NCBI GenBank assembly: GCA_946404215.1
Contig: CAMJCT010000003.1
Coordinates: forward strand, 1-64,000
Source: an uncultured Clostridium sp.
Lineage (GTDB): Bacteria > Bacillota > Clostridia > TANB77 > CAG-508
Direction: 5' to 3'
Length of the DNA: 64,000 nucleotides
Of this stretch, positions 29,055-38,594 are shown piece after piece. Under the pieces are notes generated by a model that was given only the letters and a program-made list of their open reading frames with translations, was not told the origin of the DNA and ran no database searches. Both the position numbers and the translations under genes were made by a program. How positions within the stretch are numbered: position 1 is the stretch's first letter; each line of letters starts with the position of its first letter.

Positions 29055-29615
29055 TTAATCTGTAAACTCGGGGCTTCCCCCTACCAAATTAATTTTTCCA
29101 TTTTCATCTCTTATTTCGAATACAAAATAAGATTTATGTGGTTTTAACTTACACTTTCCCTTCACTTCGTCTGTTTTTTCATCGAAGTACAATACAGGTT
29201 TTATTTCTTCTGTTGTCTCTGGGTCGATAATAGATATAGGTCTCTTTAAATTAGGTGTATAATTAACCTCTGTGTATTCTTCTGATTTTTCTGGGTAAAT
29301 TGTTTTGAATTTGAAAGGCATTGGTTTTTTAGATATTTTTACCTTATCATTTTCGAGAATTCCATTATTTATTACTACCTTATCTTTATCAAAAGATAAA
29401 ATAACCAGTTGATTACTTTCTTTTTTTGGTTCTTCTACATAAAAAGTTTTTCTATTAAGATTTCCAACTAACTCTTCTGTAAAGTCTAACCTTTCAACTG
29501 TATATTTAGGATATTCCTTCAAATATTCTTTTTCTGTTTTATTTACTTGATATATTACAGTTTTTACTCCTTCTCGATCTGTTATACTAAAGTGTTTACC
29601 CTGCATATTATCCAT
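29055..29615 (-). CDS. Hypothetical 186-aa protein in VirD4 operon
   Basis: A soluble, beta-rich-looking protein without signal peptide, membrane segment or recognisable catalytic motif. It is rich in Lys and Glu, with repeated short strands (VIYQV, FYVEEP, VVINNG, SYFVFEIRDENG). The ending NGKINLVGGSPEFTD is polar. It is the first gene of the transcription unit leading into the 44-aa gene and the coupling ATPase, so it may be an accessory or substrate-recognition factor; that is inference from position only. Confidence 0.65.
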   Translation of the reverse strand: MDNMQGKHFSITDREGVKTVIYQVNKTEKEYLKEYPKYTVERLDFTEELVGNLNRKTFYVEEPKKESNQLVILSFDKDKVVINNGILENDKVKISKKPMPFKFKTIYPEKSEEYTEVNYTPNLKRPISIIDPETTEEIKPVLYFDEKTDEVKGKCKLKPHKSYFVFEIRDENGKINLVGGSPEFTD

Positions 29616-29721
29616 TATCTACACCTCGCTTCTATGTTTTATCCCATAGTTTGTCTTTTGTTACAACTACAGTTAATTATAGCTTAAAAACACCATTTTG
29701 TCAACTTGTTTTATGTTAATT

Positions 29722-30615
29722 TTAATTTCTTGGATTAAAATTTGATATTTTATTCAATTTTTCAAACATTGATTTTTCTTCTTTGGTTAAATTCTTAGGA
29801 ACCATAACTTTTATTTCTGCTACTAAATCTCCTCTTCTACCATTTTCAATTTTATAACCTTTACCTGGAATTCTAATTTTTTCTCCACTCTGTATTCCTT
29901 GTGGTATATATACACTGGTTTCATCATCTATTGTTTGCAGATTAGCTCTTGTACCCAAAGCCGCTTCCCATGGTGTTAATAATAAATCTGTATATAAGTC
30001 ACTACCCTTTAACTTAAATTTTTTATCACCTTCAATATTTATCTTTATAAGTAAATCGCCATTTTTTCCACCATTTTCGCTTTTTCTTCCTTGTCCAATT
30101 AAACGAATTTTTTCACCTTCTCTTATTCCTTCTGGTATAGTTACTGTTATAATCTTTTCTCTACCTTCTTCATTTTTAATTGCTATCTTTTTCTTAAGTC
30201 CATAAAAAGCTTCATGTATCGTTGCATTTATTTCTGTTTCTATATTTTCCCCTTTAATAGGAGTATCGTTCTTTATATTCCTGGTATTATTTTTGTCTTT
30301 ATCTTTATCCAAATCGCCTAAAAACATATCTATAATTGTTCCTTTTTGGCCTTTGCCAGAAAATGCCTTTTGCCCTTTTCTAAAATGTGAATTCCAAATT
30401 CTATCATATCTTCTTTTAGATGCTGGTACAGATAATATTTTATATGCCTCATTTATATCTTTAATTCTTTCTTCTGCTAATTTATCTCCTATATTTAAAT
30501 CTGGATGATATTTTTTAGCAGCTTGTCTATATGCTACTTTTATTTCATCTATTGATACATGACTTGTTTCCAAATCTAATATTTTATAATAATTTTTAAA
30601 AACCATTTTAGACAT
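29722..30615 (-). CDS. DnaJ-like co-chaperone without zinc finger (CbpA type)
   Basis: A type II J-domain protein. The J domain occupies about residues 7-70 with HPD at 37-39. A basic linker follows, then two DnaJ C-terminal substrate-binding beta domains (about 130-290: ATIHEAFYGLKKKI, TVTIPEGIREGEKIRL, GDLLIKI, VYIPQGIQSGEKIRIPGKG, GDLVAEIKVMVP). There are no CxxCxGxG repeats, which separates it from canonical DnaJ. It stimulates DnaK ATPase in the family; dnaK is not in this window. It follows ddl on the same strand after a terminator, so it is probably transcribed on its own. Confidence 0.9.
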   Translation of the reverse strand: MSKMVFKNYYKILDLETSHVSIDEIKVAYRQAAKKYHPDLNIGDKLAEERIKDINEAYKILSVPASKRRYDRIWNSHFRKGQKAFSGKGQKGTIIDMFLGDLDKDKDKNNTRNIKNDTPIKGENIETEINATIHEAFYGLKKKIAIKNEEGREKIITVTIPEGIREGEKIRLIGQGRKSENGGKNGDLLIKINIEGDKKFKLKGSDLYTDLLLTPWEAALGTRANLQTIDDETSVYIPQGIQSGEKIRIPGKGYKIENGRRGDLVAEIKVMVPKNLTKEEKSMFEKLNKISNFNPRN

Positions 30616-30656
30616 CCTCCCCTATAAATAGGTAAAACTATTATAACATAAAATTT

Positions 30657-30690
30657 AAAAAAATCCATACTTTTTATGGATTTTTTTCTA
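30657..30690 (-). terminator. Terminator overlapping the ddl stop
   Basis: The hairpin ATCCATA/TATGGAT is flanked by A and T runs. The ddl TAA lies in its loop region, so the terminator begins within the last codons of ddl. Confidence 0.7.
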
Positions 30691-31744
30691 TAGCCAATTC
30701 TATAAGCATATCTATTAAATTAGTATATTCAATCCCACTTGCTAAAAAAAGTTTAGGATACATACTTATATTTGTAAAACCTGGTAAAGTGTTTATTTCA
30801 TTAATATATATTTTATTAGTTTTATCTTCCACAAAAAAGTCTACTCTTGCTAAGCCTCTAGCATCTATTGCCTTAAATGCTTTTATCGCTTGCTTTCGAA
30901 TTTCTTCTGAGATATTCTTATCTATACTAGCTGGGATACTAACCTTAGTATTTTCTTTTTTATATTTTGCATCATAGCTGTAAAAATCCTCCCCTGGCTT
31001 TATTTCTCCAACACAAGACGCAGTTACACTTTCATTTCCAAGTATTGCACATTCTACTTCAATTCCCTGTATCCCTTCCTCTATTATTATTTTATTATCA
31101 AATTTAGATGCATACCTTATATATTCTTTTAATTCTATCAAATTTTTTGCTTTGTTTATTCCTATACTTGAGCCAGAATTAGCTGGCTTTACAAACATTG
31201 GATACTTTAGGTTATTATTTATTAATTGTAAAACCTCTTTAATAGTAAAAATTTTTTCATTTAAATTCTTATCAATATAAAAATATTTATTTTCATCTCT
31301 ATTTTTATATACTTTTATATATTCGTACCTTGCTTGATTTAATCCTGCATTTTCAAAAATCATTTTCGAATATACTTTATCCATTCCTATACTTGATGCT
31401 AGAACTTTGCAACCTACATAAGGTACTTTAATCAATTCTAGTAATCCCTGTATTGTTCCATCTTCCCCATATAATCCATGTAAAACAGGAAAGACAACAT
31501 CTAATCCTTTTAAGAATTCTATGATATTATCAATTTTATAAGATTCGTTATTTTTTTCTATGGTAACTAGGTTATCTTCTTTGTCTGCAAATCTGTACCA
31601 ATCTCCATTCTTTTCAATATATATCCTAAATATCACATATTTACTTTTATCTATGTTTTTTAAAATAGAATTAGCAGAGTCTAACGAAACATCATGTTCA
31701 GTTGACATACCACCACAGATAATACCTAATCTTATTTTTTTCAT
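30674..31744 (-). CDS. ddl: D-alanine--D-alanine ligase
   Basis: An ATP-grasp ligase that makes D-Ala-D-Ala for peptidoglycan precursors. It has an N-terminal GGMSTEHDVSLDSA (11-24), the ATP-grasp FVKPANSGSSIG, the omega-loop FYSYDAKY containing the tyrosine characteristic of D-Ala (not D-lactate) ligases, and the C-terminal EINTLPGFTNISMYP. It is full length at 356 aa. It starts 15 bases after the murF stop, forming a murF-ddl operon that supplies and attaches the dipeptide in consecutive steps. Confidence 0.95.
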   Translation of the reverse strand: MKKIRLGIICGGMSTEHDVSLDSANSILKNIDKSKYVIFRIYIEKNGDWYRFADKEDNLVTIEKNNESYKIDNIIEFLKGLDVVFPVLHGLYGEDGTIQGLLELIKVPYVGCKVLASSIGMDKVYSKMIFENAGLNQARYEYIKVYKNRDENKYFYIDKNLNEKIFTIKEVLQLINNNLKYPMFVKPANSGSSIGINKAKNLIELKEYIRYASKFDNKIIIEEGIQGIEVECAILGNESVTASCVGEIKPGEDFYSYDAKYKKENTKVSIPASIDKNISEEIRKQAIKAFKAIDARGLARVDFFVEDKTNKIYINEINTLPGFTNISMYPKLFLASGIEYTNLIDMLIELAIEKNP

Positions 31745-31758
31745 AAAACAAATTCCTT

Positions 31759-33151
31759 TCAGATTTGGTCTATTATTTTTTCTGGCAACTCGTAAAATTT
31801 CATCCCATTTGACGCTTTTATTAATATAACATCTCCTTCTTTGACAATTTCCTTAACTTTTTTTAATATGTTCTCCTGAGTTTTAAGATAATATATATTT
31901 TCTGTATTCATACCATCCTCTTCTGCTTGCTCTACTATATATCTTGAATCTTCTCCACTACATATTAAAATATCTATATTGTTTTTATATACTTCATCTC
32001 CAACCATTTTATGTAACTTTTTAGAATAATCGCCTAATTCAAACATATCACCAAGTATTGCAATTCTTCTTTTACAATCCAAATCTGCAATATACTTTAA
32101 ACTTGCTCTCATAGATTCTAAACTGGCATTATATGCATCGCTTATTATTCTTACTCCGTTTTTTTCTATAATATCCATTCTATTCTTAGTTAGTTTAAAT
32201 TCCCTTATACCTTTTAAAATTTTATTAGATTCAATTTTTAAAACCTCTCCTACTGTAATTGCACATAATGCATTTAATACAAAATGTTCTCCTCCCACAG
32301 GAACACATACTTCTTTATTTTCATTATATATATTAGCTGTAAATTTACTTCCGTCACTATTTAATACTATATCATTTGCATTTATGTTACTTTTTTTCTC
32401 TATTCCATAAGTATATATTTTCATTTTATTCTTATTTTCTTCATACCATTTGTGTAATAAATCATTATCATTATTTATAATAACAACCGGATCCTTTTTT
32501 CCTTCAAGTATTTCTAGTTTTGCTTTTAATATATTTTCTCTCGACCCTAAATTTCCTATATGTGATGTACCTATATTTGTAATAATACAAATATCTGGTT
32601 TTGCAATTTCTGTAAGCAATCTTATTTCCCCTAGGTGATTCATTCCCATTTCTAAAATCATTGCTTCTTCGTCTTTTAATCTCAATATTGTAAATGGCAA
32701 ACCTATATTATTATTGTTATTTCCGAATAGTTTTCAATGTTTTATATTTTTGTGATACCACATTTGCCACTATGTCTTTTGTACTAGTTTTACCGACGCT
32801 ACCCGTAATTGCAATTACTGGTATATTATATAAATTTCTTTTTGCCTTAGCTATTTCTACCAAAGCACTTAAAGTATCTTTAACCTTTATAATAGTTTTA
32901 TCTTTATATTGTTCTATTTCTTTTTCTTGTATTTTTATATCTGAAACAATTACACACTGTGCTCCATTTTCTATTGCTTCTTTCCAAAAATAGCTACCAT
33001 CAAATTTTTCACCTTTTATTCCAATATATGTATCACCGTTACTAATTATTCTTGTATCCCTACAAAAATTTTCACAAATTAAATCTTTATTTCCACATAA
33101 CAAATCACCATTTGTTACATCCAAAATTGTTTTTACCGTTAAATTTTTCAT
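31759..33151 (-). CDS. murF: MurF ligase, +1 shift at CGG
   Basis: UDP-MurNAc-tripeptide:D-Ala-D-Ala ligase, the last cytoplasmic step of the peptidoglycan monomer. The straight reading splits it into 144 aa (33151-32717) and 313 aa. The first part has the N-terminal Mur fold (DTRIISNGDTYIGIKG) and the P-loop ITGSVGKTST (from 110). Codon 143 is CGG (minus strand, 32725-32723). Skipping the C gives K-T-I-G-N-N-N-N-N-I-G-L-P, the MurF motif usually seen as KTxGNxNNxxGLP, then EMGMNHLGEI and the catalytic domain: 463 aa, normal length. The downstream ddl completes the pathway pair. Because MurF is normally essential and no second copy is here, efficient recoding rather than inactivation is likely. 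Confidence 0.92.
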
Positions 33152-33252
33152 ATTTTAAATTTCCTTTCTTTAAAATATATTTTATTACCTATATATATTT
33201 TCTTTTGCAATTATATGCTTATTATGCTTTTTTTGCAACTACAGATTTTATT

Positions 33253-33300
33253 TTAAAAATAGGAAAGCTACGAAATAGTATAGCCATCCTATTTTTTTGT
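33253..33300. terminator. Terminator between murF and the SASP gene
   Basis: The imperfect stem AAAATAGGA-AGCTA with TAGC-TCCTATTTT and a T run. It lies downstream of the minus-strand SASP gene and before murF, so it separates the two transcripts. Confidence 0.65.
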
Positions 33301-33373
33301 AAATTATTTTATAAAACACATTTGAAGTACTTAATGCAAAGCTCTTTTTAACAAATTGTTAATTTAAAAATAT

Positions 33374-33553
33374 CTAACTGTTTTCAACTGTTCTATTCGC
33401 AATTTCTATAGCTTTAGAGACTATATTACCACAAGTTTTTGATGATACATTTTGCCAGCTACCACCATCTTTTTTTACTTGGTCATACACACCCAATTCT
33501 TTTGCTATTTCCTCTCTTAAATTCTCAGATATTAATTTACTATTTCTAGACAT
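33374..33553 (-). CDS. Alpha/beta-type small acid-soluble spore protein (divergent)
   Basis: A 59-residue protein with strong ribosome site AGGAGG before the ATG at 33553. The core LREEIAKELGV followed by a Gly-Gly turn and GNIVSKAIEIAN matches the two-helix pattern of alpha/beta SASPs (E-I-A-x-E-L/F-G-V ... G-G-x-x-x-K-x-x-x-x-A). These proteins coat and protect spore DNA and are degraded by the Gpr protease at germination; the EEIA segment is the expected cleavage region. It departs from standard SASPs by a Trp, a Cys and the sequence KKDGGSWQNVSSKTC between the helices. It is a single gene with its own terminator. Confidence 0.75.
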   Translation of the reverse strand: MSRNSKLISENLREEIAKELGVYDQVKKDGGSWQNVSSKTCGNIVSKAIEIANRTVENS

Positions 33554-33708
33554 AACATCCTCCTAAAATAAATATAGTTGTTACTAGTAACTTAATAATA
33601 TTATTTGTAATTTTTTAAAATTTATTTTGACATTTTTTATAAATTTTTCACTTTTTCTAACAAATTATGATATAATAAAAAAGACAGCTTTACAAAAGGA
33701 GAATAAAA

Positions 33709-35286
33709 ATGAGCAACAAAAATGAACTTTTAGATAAAATCGATTTTAAAGAACCAGAAATTGAAACAAAAATTGAGACAGAAATTGAAGAATCATCAAA
33801 CAACAATGTAACAAAAAATGAGAATTTAGATAAAATTAATAAATCATCTATTTCCATATTCAGCCTAATTGCAATATTTATAGTAATTATTATATTGGTA
33901 TCTTTTGCCATTTTTACAATCTATAATCTATTAAACACAAATATAATATCTGGAGTTTATATAAAAAATTTAGATGTATCAAATATGAGCAAATCAGATG
34001 CTAAATACCAATTGGATAATTTTTTAAAGAGTTCACTACCTGAGGAGATAAAACTAACACATGGTGATTTTGAGTCAACAGTTTCACTTTCTCAAATTGA
34101 AGCAAAATTTGATACAAAATCCGCTGTTAACTCGGCTTACAAAGTTGGTAGACAAGGGAATATATTTGAAAACAATTTCAATGTTCTTTCTACCATGTTT
34201 GGAAAAGTAACTATTGAACCATTGTTAACTATTAACAAAGAGCAACTCTCAAAAAATCTAGAAGAAATGTCCACTCATTTACCAGATGCCGTTATTCAAA
34301 GTAGTTATTATATAGACTCAAATAATTTAATAATCACCTCTGGAAAAGAAGGGTATACTATAGATATAGAACAAACTATAGAATCTATAAAAAATTCTAT
34401 TTCAACACTTGAGTGCAAAAATAAACCAGTAGAAATTATTGTAAAAAGTGCTACTCCAAATGAAATAAATATTGAGAAAATATACAATGAAATATATAAA
34501 ACACCTGTTGACGCTTATTACACAAAAGAACCTTTTACAGTATATCCTTCAGAAAACGGTGTAGATTTTAACATTTCTATGGAGGAAGCAGATTATATTA
34601 TCAAATCAGAAAAAAAAGATGAATATATTATTCCTTTAAAAATATTATATCCAAATGTAACTACAAATATGATAGGTACAGAAGCTTTCCCTGACATGCT
34701 TTCAGATTTTTCAACTAAATATTCTGCAAGTAATAGAAATAGAACAACAAATTTAATTTTAGCAGCAAATAAAATAAATGGAACTGTGTTAATGCCTGGC
34801 GAAACTTTTTCATATAATAAAATAGTAGGCGCAAGAACTATCTCCGCAGGTTATAAAGAAGCACCTATATATGTGCAAGGAAAAGTCGTAGATGGTGTAG
34901 GCGGTGGAATTTGCCAAATAGCCTCTACATTATACAATGCAGCAATATATGCAAATTTAGAAATAACACAAAGAACTAATCATCAATTTGTCCCATCATA
35001 TGTAACAGCAAGTAGAGACGCAACTGTTGTCTATGGAGCTCTTGACTTTCAATTTAAAAACAATAGAAATTATCCTATAAAAATAATGTGTTACGTTTCT
35101 GGAGGAATAGCAAATTTTAAAATATTTGGATTAAAACAAGAAAATGATTACCAAATAGAAATATCCTCTTATGAAACAGGTAGAACATCAACCGCAATAT
35201 ATTCAGAGGCATATAAAATTTTAAAAAAAGACGGAAAAACAATTCGTACAGAATTATTATCAAAAGATACATATAAAAGACATTAG
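33709..35286 (+). CDS. VanW family membrane protein with peptidoglycan-binding-4 region
   Basis: A 525-residue protein anchored by one helix (about 48-72) behind a cytoplasmic Glu/Asn-rich tail. The extracytoplasmic part has two repeats resembling PG_binding_4 domains (about 85-330, with ISGVYIKNLDVSNMSKSDA at the start) and a VanW domain (about 345-480: GTVLMPGETFSYNKIVG, GGGICQIASTLYNAA, ASRDATVVYGALDF). VanW's biochemical role is unknown; the name comes from vancomycin clusters but the family is common in sporeformers. The ribosome site AAAAGGAG precedes the ATG. It converges with ypeB, and the giant palindrome lies between them. Confidence 0.9.
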   Translation: MSNKNELLDKIDFKEPEIETKIETEIEESSNNNVTKNENLDKINKSSISIFSLIAIFIVIIILVSFAIFTIYNLLNTNIISGVYIKNLDVSNMSKSDAKYQLDNFLKSSLPEEIKLTHGDFESTVSLSQIEAKFDTKSAVNSAYKVGRQGNIFENNFNVLSTMFGKVTIEPLLTINKEQLSKNLEEMSTHLPDAVIQSSYYIDSNNLIITSGKEGYTIDIEQTIESIKNSISTLECKNKPVEIIVKSATPNEINIEKIYNEIYKTPVDAYYTKEPFTVYPSENGVDFNISMEEADYIIKSEKKDEYIIPLKILYPNVTTNMIGTEAFPDMLSDFSTKYSASNRNRTTNLILAANKINGTVLMPGETFSYNKIVGARTISAGYKEAPIYVQGKVVDGVGGGICQIASTLYNAAIYANLEITQRTNHQFVPSYVTASRDATVVYGALDFQFKNNRNYPIKIMCYVSGGIANFKIFGLKQENDYQIEISSYETGRTSTAIYSEAYKILKKDGKTIRTELLSKDTYKRH

Positions 35287-35297
35287 TATGAGCTTTA

Positions 35298-35409
35298 GGG
35301 TGATTTGTGGTGATTTGGGGTGATTTTGGGGACACTATCATAAAACACCCAGAAGTGGGTGTTTTATGATAGTGTCCCCAAAATCACCCCAAATCACCAC
35401 AAATCACCC
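35298..35409. repeat. Perfect 54-bp inverted repeat with GAAG loop
   Basis: Positions 35298-35351 and 35356-35409 are exact reverse complements around GAAG. Each arm has three near-tandem 10-mers (GGTGATTTGT, GGTGATTTGG, GGTGATTTTG) followed by GGGGACACTATCA and AAAACACCC. It is clearly more G+C-rich than its surroundings. The right arm touches the ypeB stop. It may work as a terminator for both convergent genes, but its length and repeat content look like a mobile REP/REPIN-type element. Confidence 0.9.
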
Positions 35410-35410
35410 A

Positions 35411-36787
35411 CTACATTGTTAAAGTTCCATTTGGAGTATTTGTTATCATCAATATGTCTTCTTCTCTACCATTATCTGCATTTATATAAACTAAAAATTC
35501 TCTATCTTCTACTTTACCCTTAAACTCATAACAAAGTATCTCTGTTTTCCATTCCGTTGGTATAACAGCCAATCCTTCACTTCCTATTTGTAAATCTTTA
35601 TTTAGAGTTTTTTTTGCAACATCTTTAGAAATTTTAACATTTGATATATCCCTGGTTTCAATATGATTATTTAAATATCCTGTAGTTTCTATTCCAAGTA
35701 TTTCTCCATTATCAAGTGCAACCTTAACTTTTATTAAATCCGGATACATTACAACATTTTCTTGTGTATACGCATAATTTATGGTAACAATGCCATCTTG
35801 TTTTAAATAATATGTCTCTTTCATATTCGAATAGCCTTTTTCACTCAAATATTCCTTTCCTTTTTGGTTTGCCTCATCTTGTGATATTATTTCTGAATTA
35901 ACATCTCTATCAGAATTCATTGAAACCACATGTCCACCTTTTTTTGAAATAGTTATATTAATATTATTTTCATTATTGTCCCTTACAGAAAAATTATAGG
36001 AAGGAATTGTTGCATTCTCTGAGAATCCTAAATTATTTACTTCTTTTATATTATCACTACCAATAAACTCATATACCTTATTTTTAGCATCTTCTTCACT
36101 AATATCTTCTCCTATTAGACCCTTCTTTTCGGCATTTGTTAAATGTTCTGAAAATGCACCATCATATATCAAACCATCATATTGATGAAAATTTTCTTCT
36201 ATATTACTAAAACTTTCTTTTGAAATGTTATCAACCTGTTGAGCAAAAGCACTCGTCCCTTTTTTAGTTAACTCTCCCCATTCAAATCTGCCATTGTTTA
36301 AATCTTCTGATAATTGATTCAAAGTATTCTCTAATTCGACACTATATGAATGCAATTGCTTTAAATTATTCAAATCATCCTGGCTTAAGCTCTCTCTATA
36401 TATATTTTTTCTTGAAAGAGAATAACTATAGTCACTAACCTGGTTTAAAAATCTTGCTGTTTTTTCTAGCTCTTGACTCTCTATAGGAATTCTAGATAAA
36501 TACACTTGCGCCAAATTAGCTTCTCTCCATAAATTTGTTAAAGTTTCAGCTCCATGTTCTGGAGTAGATGAAATTAGAGACTTTGCCAAGTAATTCTCCA
36601 CATTTTCTACATAATCAACCAAATCAAAAAATGCCATATTGTAAGAATTCTCTGATGCTTGCCTATATTCCCTTTGCTTTTTATACAAAATAATTCCAAG
36701 TATAGCAACAATTATAAGCAGAACACATATTATGCTAAGCATATGCCCTTTCTTTAACCTATTCTTCCATTCTATTAACTTATTCAT
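35411..36787 (-). CDS. ypeB: Germination protein YpeB
   Basis: A spore protein required with SleB for cortex breakdown; each stabilises the other. The ATG at 36787 is preceded by AAGGAG, which excludes the longer upstream reading. An N-terminal helix (about 18-36) anchors it; a helical domain (about 40-215) is followed by PepSY-type repeats (about 225-450, for example SQDEANQKGKEYLSEKGY and the YTQENVVMYPDLIKVKV segment). At 458 aa it has the usual length. It is 50 bases downstream of sleB on the same strand, the standard sleB-ypeB operon expressed in the forespore. Confidence 0.93.
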   Translation of the reverse strand: MNKLIEWKNRLKKGHMLSIICVLLIIVAILGIILYKKQREYRQASENSYNMAFFDLVDYVENVENYLAKSLISSTPEHGAETLTNLWREANLAQVYLSRIPIESQELEKTARFLNQVSDYSYSLSRKNIYRESLSQDDLNNLKQLHSYSVELENTLNQLSEDLNNGRFEWGELTKKGTSAFAQQVDNISKESFSNIEENFHQYDGLIYDGAFSEHLTNAEKKGLIGEDISEEDAKNKVYEFIGSDNIKEVNNLGFSENATIPSYNFSVRDNNENNINITISKKGGHVVSMNSDRDVNSEIISQDEANQKGKEYLSEKGYSNMKETYYLKQDGIVTINYAYTQENVVMYPDLIKVKVALDNGEILGIETTGYLNNHIETRDISNVKISKDVAKKTLNKDLQIGSEGLAVIPTEWKTEILCYEFKGKVEDREFLVYINADNGREEDILMITNTPNGTLTM

Positions 36788-36837
36788 AATATTCTCCTTT
36801 ATAAAAATATCCTTATTTTTTTTACACATTACTACAA

Positions 36838-37308
36838 TTACTTACAAAAATGATGTTTTCCTATGGTCTTTACCAGTGGTCTAGACCATATCCATTTACT
36901 AGTCGCAGTTGATGGATTAAAATAATATATACACCCTCCTGTTGGATCCCAACCATTTTTTGCATCCTGCGCAGCTTTGAATACATCTGAACCCTCACTT
37001 ATTGGAGCATTTATCTGACCATCTGTTACTGCTGTAAATGCACCTTTTTGATATATAACACCTGCTATTGTATTAGGAAAACTTGGACTCTTTACCCTAT
37101 TTAAAATAACAGCTCCTACTGCTACTTTTCCTTCATAAGGTTCTCCTCTAGCTTCTCCATTTATAGCTCTAGCCATTAATTGAATATCAGATGTTCCAGA
37201 TGATGCTGCATATACCACATTTTGATCTGTATTTTTAAATTGTAAAAAAGAATAAAATATAATATATAAAACGGATACTATTAATAAGATTTTTACTACT
37301 TTTAACAA
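36838..37308 (-). CDS. sleB: Spore cortex-lytic enzyme SleB-like hydrolase
   Basis: A Hydrolase_2 (SleB/CwlJ) domain enzyme, a lytic transglycosylase acting on muramic-lactam-containing spore cortex. I place the start at TTG 37308 because AGGTGG lies just upstream, giving 156 aa. After an N-terminal membrane helix the catalytic domain begins at MARAINGEARGE with the catalytic Glu in NGEARGE, then AVGAVILNRV, GAFTAV and the terminal PLVKTIGKHHFCK. It lacks the N-terminal peptidoglycan-binding repeat of B. subtilis SleB, so it is a short form. The partner ypeB follows. Confidence 0.9.
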   Translation of the reverse strand: MLKVVKILLIVSVLYIIFYSFLQFKNTDQNVVYAASSGTSDIQLMARAINGEARGEPYEGKVAVGAVILNRVKSPSFPNTIAGVIYQKGAFTAVTDGQINAPISEGSDVFKAAQDAKNGWDPTGGCIYYFNPSTATSKWIWSRPLVKTIGKHHFCK

Positions 37309-37463
37309 AATACCACCTGTACTTTCAAAAAACATTAAAACTTACTTTTATTTATTTTGTTATTTTTATAAAAAAATATACCATTTTTTGAAATTTTTCA
37401 TTTTTTATGTTAAAATCAATAAAGAAAAAGCTTTGTTATAAGAAGAAAGAGAGATTATAAAAT

Positions 37464-38594
37464 ATGAAAAAAATTTTAATTTTTTATGCATCTTATGGTG
37501 GAGGACACTTAAATGCTGCAAAATCCATAAATGAATATATCTTAGATAATTATAAAAATTTTGACGTAGAATTAATAGACTGTATGAAATATGTAAATAA
37601 AACTATAGAAAAATTGACCACCTCTGCTTATCGAGAAGTTGCAAAAAAGGCTCCTTGGGCTTGGGGAAAAATATACAGTGATTCTCAAAAAGGTCCTTTA
37701 GCACATCTATCTTCTAGATCAAATAAAATTATGGCAATAAAATTATTAAGACTTTTAAGAGAGAAAAACCCAGATTTAATTATTTCCACACACCCATTTG
37801 GAAGTCAAATGTGCAGTTATTTAAAAAGGAAAAATAAAATTAATTCTAAAATTGCAACAATAATGACTGACTTTGCACCACATGATCAATGGCTTGTTGG
37901 TAGTGATTGTATGGATTACTATTTTGTTGCACATGACAAAATGAAAAACTATCTTATTAAAAAAAATATATCAGATTCAAAAATATTTATTACTGGAATA
38001 CCTTTATCAAGCAAATTCTTGAAAAAATATAATAGAGCAGAAATTTCAAATACATTTAATTTGAACACAAATAAAAAAAATATACTATTTTTTGGTGGAG
38101 GCGAATTTGGATTAGGAAAATCTAAAACCTTTGAAATATTCGAAAATTTAGTAAAAAATAGCAGCCATATGCAAATAATTGCAATAGCAGGAAAAAATGA
38201 GAAAATGAAAAAAGAATTTGAAGAAATTGTAGACAAAAATAATGCAAAAGATTATGTGACTGTTTTAGCTTTTACCGATAAAGTACCTGAATTAATGAGC
38301 ATTTCTTCCTTGGTTGTAACAAAACCCGGAGGAATGACAACAACAGAAAGCCTTGCAGCTAGATTGCCTATGATTATAATTAACCCTATACCTGGTCAAG
38401 AAGAAGAAAATGCAGAATTTCTTGAAAGTAAGGGTATTGCTATATGGATAAAAAAGGATGATAACGCAGCACAAATTATAACTAATCTTCTTTCTAACGA
38501 TAAATTATTAGAAAAAATGAGTGAAAACACAAAACTATTGTCTCATCCTGATTCAACCAAAAATATTTGTGAGATTTTATTAAATAACTATTAA
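37464..38594 (+). CDS. MGDG synthase/MurG-like glycosyltransferase (UgtP family)
   Basis: A GT28-type glycosyltransferase that usually moves glucose or galactose from a UDP-sugar to diacylglycerol, for membrane glycolipids and lipoteichoic acid anchors. The N-terminal YASYGGGHLNAA (9-20) is the MGDG-synthase lipid-acceptor motif. The C-terminal TKPGGMTTTESLA and PIPGQEEENAEFL are the UDP-sugar binding region. It is 376 aa and full length. It is transcribed alone; its stop is immediately adjacent to the convergent recR stop with no bases between. Confidence 0.88.
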   Translation: MKKILIFYASYGGGHLNAAKSINEYILDNYKNFDVELIDCMKYVNKTIEKLTTSAYREVAKKAPWAWGKIYSDSQKGPLAHLSSRSNKIMAIKLLRLLREKNPDLIISTHPFGSQMCSYLKRKNKINSKIATIMTDFAPHDQWLVGSDCMDYYFVAHDKMKNYLIKKNISDSKIFITGIPLSSKFLKKYNRAEISNTFNLNTNKKNILFFGGGEFGLGKSKTFEIFENLVKNSSHMQIIAIAGKNEKMKKEFEEIVDKNNAKDYVTVLAFTDKVPELMSISSLVVTKPGGMTTTESLAARLPMIIINPIPGQEEENAEFLESKGIAIWIKKDDNAAQIITNLLSNDKLLEKMSENTKLLSHPDSTKNICEILLNNY

